Source: Monoplex corrugatus (lineage: Eukaryota; Mollusca; Gastropoda; Littorinimorpha; Ranellidae). Taken from it: 64,000 nt of DNA. Positions 13,030 through 26,385 of the stretch are shown here, in pieces. Positions within the stretch are counted from its first letter, which is position 1; each line of letters opens with the position of its first letter. The notes beneath the pieces are model-generated. The model did not search any database. It had not been told where the DNA came from and saw only the letters and a program-made list of their open reading frames with translations. The stretch is from the NCBI GenBank assembly GCA_030674185.1, contig JAPXFY010000013.1:56820017-56884016 (forward strand). Direction: 5' to 3'. The position numbers and the translations under genes were made by a program.

Positions 13030-13648
13030 ATGGCTGGCTCTCAGTTTCAATTCCTCGTCGGTCTTCTTTTCGTCCATTTTCAAATCAAGGGAAGTGATGC
13101 ATACGCCGCAATGCACGTGCAGAACATTGATTTTGACTGTACCAGTGGTCAGAGCCAACATGACACACCACAGCCAGCGTGTTCTAGATCACTGTTTCTT
13201 CATGACAACAGAACGAACGTGTCTGAATTCGGCAATATCATTGTCAACACAATAGACATCATCAACTGTTTGACAGATTCCGGGTTCATTTCTTACCGAG
13301 CACTTGGAGGCCATATAGTGTTCAATTCAAATGTATCACCTGATCTGAGTTCATTTAACTGCACTAACTGTTCTTGTACAGTTCAGCTTTCAGGACCACC
13401 AGATACATTTTATGAATTGGAAGTGAAACAGTATACGAGCAGTAACTACGGCAATGACCTGTATTTGGATGATGAATATAGACATAGCTGTGTACGATTG
13501 CCTTGTGAACTAGACACTATAGCTAATGTGATGCGCTTGGTTGTGGGAGGAGGAATGGTCTCAGGCCAGTTGTCTTTTAACGTTAGCTTTCAGGCTGTTC
13601 CAGACTGTTTGCGACAACTCCAAGTCAGCTGTTTTTCCAATACAACTG
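13030..13648 (+). CDS. Receptor exon 1: signal peptide and N-terminal region
   Basis: Encodes residues 1-206 and the first base of codon 207. The start at 13030 was chosen because ATG lies in a favourable context (CCAATGG) and opens a classic signal peptide with a hydrophobic core (FLVGLLFV), ending near Ala26. The frame is open further upstream to 12739, but that part is low-complexity, includes an Asp run from a GAT microsatellite, and has no Met followed by a better signal sequence. Residues 27-207 hold many Cys and several N-glycosylation sequons (for example NRT, NVS, NCT, NTT). I do not recognise a domain; a diverged CUB-like sandwich is possible. The donor is ACTG|GTGAGA, phase 1. An acceptor-like GCAG ends at 13009, so this may be the second exon of the transcript. 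Confidence 0.85.
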
Positions 13649-16049
13649 GTGAGAACGTATATGTTACATACGTTTACATTAACAGGAAGATATCATAGAC
13701 ATACCAGACAGTTTTGTTGTGGGAATTCTGATAAACACTGGACATTCGAACGTTTCTATAGTGACGTATAAGTCACAACATGGATTTGTTGATCCCACAA
13801 ATTTAAGGCAGTTTTTAAAGTTCAGTTTTCTTCATATCAGATCCTGTTTTAGCAAGATTTGAATTTGAAACAATCAGATTGGGTCTCCAGATATCTGTAA
13901 AATGATTGGGTATTGTGTTTTATGGACAAATCAGTAGATTAAGTCTTGTAAGTCTTTATAATATCTCCCTATTGTCATGCTTTTTTTAATTTGGTTAGTG
14001 TTGACAAGTTTTGACCATTAGAATGACTGTCAGGGAGTGACCAGCAAGTAAGCCAAACGTAGACAGATTGTCATCAGTAGTATGTTTTTGAAGGACATGT
14101 ACCTGTAGTCAGGGCTGGATCTGGGACAAGTGAGGGAGACGGTCACACACAGGGTCTAGGGGCACAGTCCTTTGTAGGGATCAGGGGCAAGGCTCCCCCA
14201 AGCTGAAGTATTTTTTGCATTTGAAAGAAAAAAAGGCCTAATATGGAGTCATTTCTTTTCGTCTCATGAAAAACAATTGAAACTGCAAAATGCTAAGGGC
14301 ACCACTGATGACCTCGTGACGAGTTTCTTACAACTCTCCCACTTCTGCCACTCTCTGGATACTGCTGAAGTTCAGACCTGTCTACGTTTGGATGTTGTCT
14401 CTCATCACTTCTCCTGTCTCCCGTGTTTATACCCTGGGGCTGTGCCTTGCATGATGGCTTTTGCGAGGCCTGAAAGTCTTGTCGTGCCAGCATCACTTTA
14501 TTTTGTGTTGGTTGTTATAATCATGTGATATGTCTCAGGCTGGAAAGCTTGGAATAGCCCATCCCTCTCCAAACTTGACACAGCTGAACAGTCACTCTGG
14601 TAAAAAAACATGAGGCAGTTGAGCTCCTGAGAGCCTCCTCTACCTTGGCCATTGGCATCTTTGAAGAACTTATCCACCCAATAATGTCATGTTAACATCA
14701 CCCAACCCCAACCCCACTCTCACCCCCTCACCCCCATTATTTAGTCCACCAGCTGAGGTAATGTTCTGGGGTTGTGGCACCTAGAGCCAGTCATGAAGGA
14801 TGTAGGAGATAGGTGGAAACCAATATTTTCCCCATCCATGGTAGGAGTAGGATGCAGCTGTCAGAGAACAAAGATACTGCCCCTTTTCAGAGGCAAAACG
14901 CTCCTTCCAGATTCTAAGTTTAGAACATTAATGTGTTGCTGTTGTTTTTATACTGCTTTTGTAAGTGTTCTCTCAGAAAATGACGAAGAGAGTTGCTGCT
15001 GTCGGTGAGCAGTTGTCAAGAATGAAAGAAGAAGAGAGTTAGCTGATTAACACTTGATCTAACCAACCTTGCTAGACTGAAATGAAGGGCAACGCTTTAA
15101 GTAGGACACTTCATTTTGCATAAAGCAATGTTCAGCTAGAAAGACCGTCAATGTTTAGTGTAATGCGCAATGTTCGTTTTTAGTTAAGGCGTTTACGTCT
15201 TGCTCATTCTATTAGTGCCAGTGCTCCATACAATTATGTCATAGAAACCCACTTATGATCAAGTCAAGTCACCATACATCCCTGTTGCGCACTCTCTCAC
15301 AGAAGTTTTTATCCCTGTAATCATTATTCCCTTAACCCATCCTCCACCCCTCATGCTCAATATCAACAACAACAACAACAACAACAACAACACACATCAT
15401 CATCATCGTATTTACACTATGATCCTTTTGGATTTTATCCATCGAATTGTATCCATGACGTCATCGCATCAATGACCATAGATCAAAGTGTACAGATGTA
15501 CAGCTTGGCTTTCCACAAGGCTCATTTTTTTTTACTGAGCTCTGTTTGCATTGTACAGAAAACATATCTTTGTTGATCATGGAGAAGTGTATTTCAGACA
15601 TTAAAAGTTGACTGACAGAGGGTAAACTCAAACTGTTTCATGACAAAATAGAAACCCTCCTCATCAAGTCAAAAAAAACCCCTCTTCTGTAGTTGCACAG
15701 ACAGCTCAAATACATTCTGGCAGTACTAACATTCTATTCACATCTTCAGCTGGGGACTTAGGTTTTATAATCTCTGATGATATTTCACTTGAGTTTCATG
15801 TCTCCAACCTTTGTTGCTCGGGGTATCTACATATTCGCTGCGTTAGCCTTTCAATAATTATGGTAATAATAAAAATAACATTCATAAGGCACTAAATCTT
15901 GATTCCAGAATCAAACTAAGGCTCACACTTCCAGCATTCACTAAAGCAAACACCCAACAACTACCAGAACTCCGAAGCACAAGGAACACTCATACTGGGA
16001 GGGGTAAGACAGGAGGAGATGGGACAGATGACCCCTGACCCAAGCTGTC

Positions 16050-16105
<56 letters not shown>

Positions 16106-18211
16106 ACACACACACGCACGCACACACACACACACACACAACACACACACACACACGCACTGTTCCAATATATTATCTCTCTTTTTCTCTTCTCTTTCCC
16201 CTTCTCGCAATTATTTACTTCTTTCACTGTCTCTGTCTTGCATTTTTTCTATCTATACGTGGTCACTCACGCAGCCAATATACCGGTCTGTGCCTATGAA
16301 CTGTCCAAATTAAAGTACTGCAATTTTCGCCTTTGTGGCTGCCCATAGAACATTCTCAGCAAGCTACAAAAGCTTCACAATTCTGTTACATGACTAGTTC
16401 CTAAAATAACCATGCTCAGTACCTTCCTTGCAAACTTGAATGATTTCCAGTCCAAACAAGGGAAGAATGCAAACTCACAAATCTATGTTACAACTTTTTC
16501 TCTGCAACCACCCTTGCCTGAAAAAGTGGAAGGCCTTTCCACTAGAAATATTGGGAACTCCACAACGATGTTGCTTCATTTTGAAAGACGTGTCATGGTC
16601 GAATCGCCCAGTCACAGAGAGTTCACTGAACATCTGAAGCCTTTGATGGTCTTGGAGATGCCAGCTTCAGATTAATAGTCTGTATTACTACGGATACCAT
16701 GTGGCTCTTCTTGCCGTCGTTGAAGAAGAAAATGTATAATTTGATATAGATTCCTTTGACGCCCAGTACTGGGTGATTCACACCGGCATTAAGACAAATT
16801 ATAGAACCCATTGACACCAGCATTTAAGAGACATCATAGAACCTATTGACACCAGCATTTAAGAGACATCATAGAACCTATTGACACCAGCATTTAAGAG
16901 ACATCATAGAACCCATTGACACAAGCATTTAAGAGAAATTACAGAACCCATTGACACCAGTATTTAAGAGAAATTGCAGAACCCATTGACACCAGCATTG
17001 AAGAGAAATTATAGAACCGATTGACACCAGCATTTAAGAGAAATCATAGAACCCACTCACACCAGCATTTAAGAAATATGATAGAACCAGTTGACACCAG
17101 CATTCAAGAAAAATTGTAGAACTCCTTGACACCAGCTTTTAAGAGACTATATAGAACCCATTAACACCAGCATTTAGGAGAAATCATAGAACCCATTGAC
17201 ACCAGCATTTAAGAGACATTGTAGAACCCACTGACACCAGCACTTAAGAAAAATTATAGAACCCATTGACACCAGCATTTAAAGAGAAATTACAGAACCC
17301 ATTGGTTATAGAACTTACTGACACCAGCATTAAAAAAACTATAGCACCCATTGACACCAGTATTGAAGAGAATTTATAGAACCCATTGACACATGATCAA
17401 GAGAAATTACTGATCCCACGCTTATGTAGAACATTAAATCCTAAACAGCAAATCAGGGTTATGGGCAAACTTAGTGCATTTGTCATGACTACTCTCGATC
17501 ATTTTTCAACATATAGCATGTATTTGTAGTGCTGATAGGGTTCCTTCAGTCGGTGTAACACAGTTTCGTGGCACTGAAACTCAAACTTGTATTGATACAG
17601 TTGTAGGAAAAGAAAAGTGCTGAAGCAACACTCTGATACCATTTTGATCCATGATGTTGATTCTTCATGAAATTCATTGACCTGGTTACCTGAATTTTTT
17701 TTTCAGGAGTCATAGAAACACCTGGTTGGATTGATGGTGACAAATACAGAGACAACATGAACAGCTGCGTTACACTGAGCATACCAGAAGATCATGTGCT
17801 AATGATCAGTATTGTTAATGCTGATCTACGAGAATATGATTACATCATTATGTACTCTTTTGCTAACTGCACGGAAGAGAACATCCACTGTTATTATTCG
17901 TCTGCTTATTCGAACTGCAGAATACCCGATGTGATAAACTTTGCCAGAACAGTTTCCTTTGGATTTTACAGTGATGCAAACGAGCAGGGAATGGGATTCC
18001 GTCTGTTGTACTCTTTTCATAAGAGTTCTGAAGTACCCCATCAACTGCCTGATTTCAAGTGGGACTGCAACGTATCCTATTATAATTCTTTCAAGCAACA
18101 TTTTGTATGTCGTCCTGATTTCTTCTGCTCCGACAATAAAGATAAGGTAATGCTTTTAAGAAGGAAACACATTTGTGTGTACATATGTGTGTGTGTGTGT
18201 GTATGTATGTA

Positions 18212-18295
<84 letters not shown>

Positions 18296-21200
18296 GTGTG
18301 TGTGTGTGTGTTTGTTTGTGTCTGTGTCCGTGTATTTTTCTTTCTGTGATCTGTCGTCTATGTGTAAGTTTGTAAGTTTGTATTGGAATTCAAAACTAAA
18401 ACCTCAGAACATATCATAATTGAGCTATAAAACATAGACCGGTTAATAACAGTTGATACAGCAGTCAATGACTTCAAAAGTTGATGATTTTCCACTTCAA
18501 GCTTTCCTCGTCAACACTAATGGAAATATACATGCATGAATAAATAAGAATTTTACAGGCAAAGACATACATTGCAACATGAGGTTGTGAATTATCTTTC
18601 TTGAGGAATTTATGTAAATTAATACATAAAATCTAGAGCAACTGATCCTAAAAACATATAGTTTCCTGAGTCTTTTCGTTGAGATTTAATTTTTCATTGA
18701 GTCCATTTATTCGAAAAGTATAGTTGATTTTCGATGACATTGCATAATGTACATTTCAGTCTTCTTTTGGGATGTTTGTGTGACTGCTTCTTTCAATTTT
18801 TGTCACGTACACTAAACTCGTCTGTCTAAAGATTTTCTGTGGTCAGATTTTTTTTCTAAATATCTTTCAAAGTTAGTTCCAAACGGTAGTTGGTCGTAAT
18901 TTTTTCATGGAATAGTAACACTGATGTGTTTGTACTTTTTGTTTCCAGAAACAGATAGTTTTGGATTCTCTTTTCTTTTTTTCTTTTCATTTGCATGCTT
19001 TTTCGTTCACTTTTATTCAAGGTTAATTGTTTGTTCTGAATATCATGCAACGTCCTTTTGAAAAGCATTTTAGATAAACATATTACGATGTATTCTTCTT
19101 TTGATCCTATGGATTAGTAGGCATACTGACCTTATCACCTGAAATATGTCTTCATGTTGGACACAAAACCAATCACGGAGGCACATGTTTTTCTGCTCTA
19201 ATAATGGGAAGGAATCCTGCAGCGTTGGGTTCTGCTTCTGCCGGTCCGTTTTTGGTTGAATAGCGGGTGTTGTGCCCTGTTCCGTTGTGATTGTGGCCAA
19301 CGTGCACTGCTGGCACCAGTATGCTCTGTTGCAGGCAGTGTGTTCCTGTTGGTGGTGTTGATGCCACAACTGATTAGGTTGACCTTCAGGGAATCCTTCT
19401 ATCACTTTAGTGGTCTTCCTGGTCGTCGTGGTGTCCTTGTTTCACTTCTCTGCAAAGGAGCATCGTGGGGTGTCTTCTATACAGACGTGTCCTGTCCCAT
19501 AAAGGTTTTTGAGTAGTGCGAACTGTATTCTTCGCAAAGGACAGTTCTTTAAATCTTAAAAGATTGGATACTCAATTTTGCCACGTGACGTTGCAGATCT
19601 TGCACACACATTGATGGTGGAAGAGTTCTAGCTGTTGAATGCCATTGGTAGGTAGTTTAAGTTTTACAGCAGTTAAGCAAGGCAGTCAGGACTATGTTTT
19701 TGTACACAGCAATCTTTGTGTGAAGCCAGGAGCCATAGTTTTTCATCACAACGTCTTTGTTAGCCTTCGAAACGAAGACTAAGTCGCAAAGATTGACAGC
19801 ACTATATACATGTAAGTATCAAGAGTCCTCCATTGCTGCTGACTATACTACCCAAGTAATATAGTTTAGATTCTTGACCACCTGCTTGTTGATGGAACTG
19901 AAGGTGATGGAGGGCCAGAAGTTTGTGATTGTATTGGCTGAATTATCGCTTCTGTCTTGCTAAGGCTAAATTTAAGGCAGAAGCGTTTACATGCTTTAAC
20001 AAACTGGTCACTGATAAGCTGGATGACCCCATGCGAGTCAGTGCCTGGTCATTTGCAAGGAGCAATTTCCACAGGACACCTTTGAGCACGTTGGTGTTGT
20101 TTTGGAGTCTCCACAGGTTGAAGTTTTCCATCTGAGTGGAAGTGGATGTACATCTTCATGTCAAAGTCTGAACGTTTTTGTTTGAGACACTTCTCTTACA
20201 GCTGGCATGTGTCAAACACCATCTTACTCGTGCTTCTTCCACTACGAAATAGCAAAAGAGACTTAGCAGTGATGTACAATAGGATAAGTGTTGCAATGGC
20301 GTCCTGAGATACTGTTGACTTCCTCTTGAAACTATATGTAGATTAAAACATATTGCACTGATGTGCATGTGGGTTTTAACAGCTATTTTGTTTTAATTTC
20401 CGAACTGTATGAAATGTTGTGTTGAAAAATAGGTGTGTTAAAGGAAACCTGTTTTGTTTTCTGAACTCTTGTGGTTTGACCAACTTTTTGTGTGCGGGTT
20501 ACTTTTATTGTATATCTTTAATGTTGACCAGATTGGATGCCATGGGAACAAGCTGTGTGGAATGAATTTGTTGACCCTTGGACACAACTGTTATCGCTAC
20601 ATTGAGGTCAAATCCTTGACCAGTTGGAATGATGCCGCAGACATATGCACAAGTTATGGAGGGCGCCTTGCTGTTCTGAACGACCCCTTGAAATGGGACA
20701 ACGTGATGAACTTCACCAAGACACGAGATGTGCCCATCCCCACTTTCATTGGCCTCAGAATGGCGGCGTCGGTTCAGTTGCCTGAAATGTAAATCATTTG
20801 ATTTATAAACGTAACATTTATTAAACGAGTTTGTTTTCTGACCAGTGTTTGGGTTAGGGTTACTTGTATTAGGTGATATGGCGCTTCGTCATCCTACTAT
20901 CGATATTTGTAGTTGAAGCGAGCAAAAATAATTATCTGCTATTTATTGCATCTTGCACATTATTTAAGCTTAAAAGGATCCTGCAGGAAAGGGTCCATTT
21001 ATCTCTATCAGTGCCCTGCGTTGTAAGGTGTGCCTGTTTCTAATATTACGGACTTCAAATCAAAGTGGAACAGTAACACAGTGGTTAAATGCACTTGCAT
21101 TGAAAGCAAAATGTTCCGAGTTTCAATCAGGGATTTCCCTCTCCCATCCTCTCCAATGGCTGTCTAAGAAGTAGTCTTTAAGTCGAGATGATGAACCAAG

Positions 21201-24200
21201 TTCCATATGCAACATACAGTATGAGCAAGGAAAAGAACCACAACAGCAAAAGAGTTGTAAGTGGTTAAAACGCTGCAGAAATTTCATAAGTAAAAATGAA
21301 GACTTGATTTTAAAAAAATCGCTGGTACTGTGTTATGCTGAGGCAGGATGCTGTCCCCAGCCTGAATTTCTCACAGTACATCGATTGTAATGAAAACAAA
21401 ATCCTGAAATGAAACTTTCAATTCGACTGTAGATACCAAAATCTGGAACTACCAGAACCCTACAAATAAAACAGATAAATTGAAGGGTTCTCAAATTTGA
21501 ACATAGCAATACGTGAGATAACTGTTTGACTTTGTCAAATTCAAACATCAATATGTGAGGTAATTTTTTTACCTTTACAAAGTTTAAACACAACAATACC
21601 TGACGTAATTATTGTAGCTATCTCAAAGTTCAAACATAACTGTACATGAGAGAATTGTGGCCATGTCAAAGTTCAAACATAACAGTGCATGTGGTAGTTA
21701 TGGCCATGTCAAAGTTCAAACATAACAGTACATGAGATAATTATGGCCATCTCAAAGTTCAAACAACAGTGCATGAGGTAATTGTGGCCATCTCAAAGTA
21801 CAAACACAACAGTCATCATTATCATCGTGCATCTTGCTTGCATGGCGTTGGCAATCATGTCCGTCATTACGAATCTATCTTTTGTCACTGCAACTATATC
21901 TCCTAAACTTTCTGTCCTCATCAACTCTGCAAAACCGTCCAATATTTTCTCCCCGAGTCTGCCCAGTGCTCTTATGCCTTCCAGGTTTTCTATTGTGACT
22001 AGGTGCTCAAATTTTCTTGCATCATAAAATGTCCTATAAATAATGTTTATCTATTCCTAATCTTCTTCATTAATACTCATTTTATGTTTGCCTCTTTCAA
22101 GACTGTTTTATTTGTTTTCGTTGCTGTCCACAAACTTTCCTAATATTCTTCTTAGAAACCACATTTCAGCTGCCTCAATCTTGTTCTGACGTTGCGTGTT
22201 AACTACCCACGCTTCGCATCTGTACAACAGTATTGGTTCTGTATAACACTGAAGAATTCTGTTCCTGATGTTAGTTGATATGTGTTTGTTGATAAGAATG
22301 CATTTCCTTTTCTGAATATATGCTATTTACTCTTGCAATTTCTGCTGACTATGTTTAACAAGCATCTCCCACCTAGTGAGATGATTATTCCCAGATACTA
22401 ACTTATCAACTTGTCTCAATGTTGTGCCGTTTGCTGTTATTTTGCATAAGGGGATTTCTTGTTTTTTTCTGATTACCACAAGTTCAGTCTTCTTGCTATT
22501 TAGTTCTAGCCATTTATTTCTGCTTTCTGTATCTGTTATATTCACAATATTTTGTTGGTCTTTTGTTTTCATTTTCTGCAATTAGAACGATGCCATCTGC
22601 ATAACAAAGATTGTTTATCATTTTTCCTCTAACCGTTATTCCAGGGAATTCTTCTAAGTCTCTTATGATGGTTTCGTTGTAAAATGAAAACAAATATGGT
22701 GGCAGAATACATCCCTGCCTAACCAAAAAAAGCTATATCATTTTCTACACCCATTGCTGCTCTTTCTTCCCAATACACAATCCTTATTATTCGTAGATAT
22801 TTTCCATCAATATTAAGCTTTTCCATTTGGTTAATCAGTTCTTTGTGTCTAATCCAGTCAAAAGCTTTAACATATATTAACAAAACAAATATAAATCCTT
22901 ATTCAACTCAGTTAATCCTTCTATGAGAGTTCTTAAAATGTATAGGATATTATTAGTTCCTTTCCCTTCAACTAATCGACATATTCTTCTGCCATTTCTG
23001 TTTTGATTTTGTTGTTTGTCCTCATCATGATTATTCTTAATAGGATCTTTGTCACATAACTCACTGAGCTGATTGTACGATGGAATTCTCATTCTATGGC
23101 CCCTGCTTTCTTTGGAAGTGCAGTGAACATTGATTTTGACATATTTTTATGGATTTTTACAGTGTCATGAATTTCATTCAGGAGGACTGTTACAGTTTCA
23201 ATATCAAATTCATGTAGAGCCCCAATCATTTCATTTTTAATATTGTCTGGTCCTGTGTTTTTCCTGGTTTCATCTTTTTCAATGCTGCTCTAACATCCTC
23301 TTTCATTATTGGTGGTCCTTTAACATTCTTTGTTATGTGCTCCTTCTTTCTGCTATCGTCAAAAAGGTCTTTAATGTACTCTCCTCATCTATCTGACATT
23401 TTGGGTTTTTCCCCGTAATTATCGTACCATCTTTAGATTTTAAGCAACCAATCAAAGTGCACATCTTTTTCCTGTGGGGAATTATTTCAATCTTCTGTGC
23501 ATTAACTTAAGGATTTGTTTTATGTCGGTCTTCTGCTTCTTTGCATTCGTTTCTAAACAAGCTTCCTTAGCTTCACTGCACCTGTTCCTTATCTCCTTCT
23601 AAAACTTTTTGTATTCTTCCTGTTTTCCCTGTACCCTCCTCCATTCATCCATCAAGCCTAAAATTTCCTTTCTCATCATGTTTTCTTTGGTTTTTATTCA
23701 GCTCTGGGGATTTCTTCACAAGCTTTATATACTGAGTTTCTCACCTTTATCCATTGTTCCTCACTGTCAACAATGTCCTCCAGAGCACTGAAATTCTTTT
23801 TTGAATATATACGCTTAATTTTTCCACAATTGATTCATCTAAGTGTCCAAGATTTAGTTTGAGGTTATTTTTTATTTGTTTTCTTCTCTTTAGTTTCAGT
23901 CTAAATCTTCCCATTACAGGTTGTGGTCACTGTTGCAGTCTGCGCCTGGTAGTGTTTTGTTGCTCCTAGGAAAAACTTTGTAAATATTTTTTTTCATCAG
24001 AAAGCAGTCTCAATCTGATTTCTCACGTCGTCTCCTAGATTCAACCATCTCTATTTTCGTCTGTTATGCAGCTCAAACCAAGTGGGTTTTTTTACATTGA
24101 ATTCATTTACTTCTGCCCAGTCATCAAGTTTTTCTCCCCCTTTCATTTCGCGTGCCAAGGCCATGACGTTCAAGTATGTTATCTACTTTTTCCTGTCGTA

Positions 24201-26046
24201 CTCCAGCATTAAAATCTCACATAACAGAACATAGGTAATTGTGAATTTAAATCTTCATCAATAAGATGTTATCACCAGTATAGTTGAGGGTGGGTTCGTG
24301 GTTTAAGTAATTTTGCTTAATTGCTAATATTCCCTTCTTTACTCATCATACTTACTTTGTGCATTTGCGCAGGTATCAACACACTTGGATATGGGCAGAT
24401 GACACTTTGGCAGTGCGTTATAATATCAGTTTTCGCAATGTGGACCCGACATACTGCTCAGCTATTACTGATCTCACTCCAACTCTGAACATGACTTCTT
24501 GTAAAAAGGAACAAAAGGCTGCTTTCCTATGTGAAACAGACTGCACCACATCGAGTCAAATCAAACATGTCACCACAATTTCCTTGCCTACCCCTTCTAC
24601 CTGGAACTCTGAGAACATGGCGACGTGTCGATTTAACCAAACCACCCACACGTTTCTGGCTTGTGACGTCAGCACGAACTGTTCCGCTGCTAATCAGCGC
24701 GAGTCCTTGATATGCAGCAGTAGGTTCTCTCCCTCTGTTCCTTTCTTCACGTGCATGAACAAGCAGCGCGTGCCATACACGCTTGTGTGTAACTTTCAGA
24801 AGGACTGTTGTGATGGCAGTGATGAAGACTTCTGTAAATTCCGAGCATGCGAGAGCAGAAAGTATTATACATGTGCTGATAAGAAACAGGTGAGTACTGG
24901 CTGGATTAACAAACAAACAGACAAACAAACAAAAACAGACAAACAAACAAAAACAGACAAACATACACTAAAGAATATTATCCAACAGTTTCCGTTCTTA
25001 TGACATGATGTATACATGTACTGCCCAATTTCATTTAACATGCAGATGTTATCTTTTGCCACCAACCCCAACACATATTCTCCACCTCCAGCTGCTCACA
25101 GATGCGGATGGGAGAGGAAAATATTTTTCCTGCTCATATCGATGTGTTCAAGTCCCTAAACGCTGTAATGTATTGTATAGTGGGGTCATTTAAACGCATC
25201 ACCAGTGTGAAACCAGGTGTGAGATAGCTCTGAATGCATCTGGTGCTATTTTTTTAATGAAAACATATGTATCTGTCCATTTACCTGATGATTATTGATG
25301 TTTAACAAGTGATACAACAGGGGGAGAAAGTTGTTTGATTGCAGTTATCTGTGTATAGTAGGTATTTGTAATTTTGTTTCCATAACAGATCAGTATAAAA
25401 AGAGTTTCGGTATTCAGAACTCATAAGTTATGAGAACCTCAAGACCAATCAATCTGTAGACTTTACGCAAAGTAAAACTGAAACTGCAGGTAGTTTACCT
25501 GTTACAGAAAACATGTCTTGTACTGACATTATCATTCATAATGAGAGAGACCAATTCTGATTTTCTTCCACACGAAGATGTTTTTTTTACCGTTGTCATT
25601 GTTCCAAGTATACTGAATTTGTTCTTTTGTCGTCTTTTGTGTTTTTTGACAAACAAAAGCCAGTGAGTTGAATATTAGTGCCAGTCTTGTTTTGTCAATT
25701 CAATACATACTGTATTCCATTTTTTCATGTATTTCTTGTTTCTACACATAACTGTTAATGTTTGTATTCAATTATCAATATAGGATATATAAGATCTAAG
25801 AAAAGAAACCTGTTTGCTTCTGAATTTGTGGTACACAGTGTATCTCCCGCAAACAAGTGTGTGACAAACGCAGTGACTGTGTGGACAAAAGTGACGAGGC
25901 CAAGTGTCAGCAGCGCATTTTACCCTCTGAACTGATGTCCAACAGTGTGCAGCCTCCAGCCCGGATTGACTTCACTGGTTATGGGAATTTTACGGTCACC
26001 CGTCTTTCCAACTTCTCGTGCCCTGAGACCCACTTCCTCTGCCCTG

Positions 26047-26097
<51 letters not shown>

Positions 26098-26209
26098 ACA
26101 CACATACACACACACAAAGACATACATATTCATAACACACACTCACACATACACAGACACAGACACACACATACACACACAAACACACACACGCGCACGC
26201 GCTCTCGTG

Positions 26210-26242
<33 letters not shown>

Positions 26243-26322
26243 CACACACCACACATACAAACACATACAAATTCATAACTCACACACACACACAGAGAAT
26301 CACACACACAGCATCACACATA

Positions 26323-26385
<63 letters not shown>

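Larger units (their letters stand above)
13649..17706 (+). other. Receptor intron 1
   Basis: GT at 13649, AG at 17705-17706, phase 1. It holds an (AAC)n run near 15360-15395, a CA tract at 16048-16159 and a 35-bp tandem array at 16755-17395. No coding insert recognised. Confidence 0.85.
18147..20531 (+). other. Receptor intron 2
   Basis: GT at 18147, AG at 20530-20531, phase 0. It contains the TG tract near its 5' end and an antisense LINE remnant at 19100-20110. Confidence 0.85.
20789..24372 (+). other. Receptor intron 3
   Basis: GT at 20789, AG at 24371-24372, phase 2. Most of it is mobile DNA: SINE-like element, a 40-odd-bp array and an antisense LINE. Confidence 0.85.

Noticed and set aside
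16755..17395. CRISPR-like array (also 45717-46895 and 59318-59535)
   Set aside because: Units are contiguous tandem repeats without unique spacers, in eukaryotic DNA.
25005..25193. LDLa-like piece as a coding exon of the main transcript
   Set aside because: It ends in a stop and splicing exon 4 to exon 5 already restores LDLa2 in phase. Kept as a relic only.
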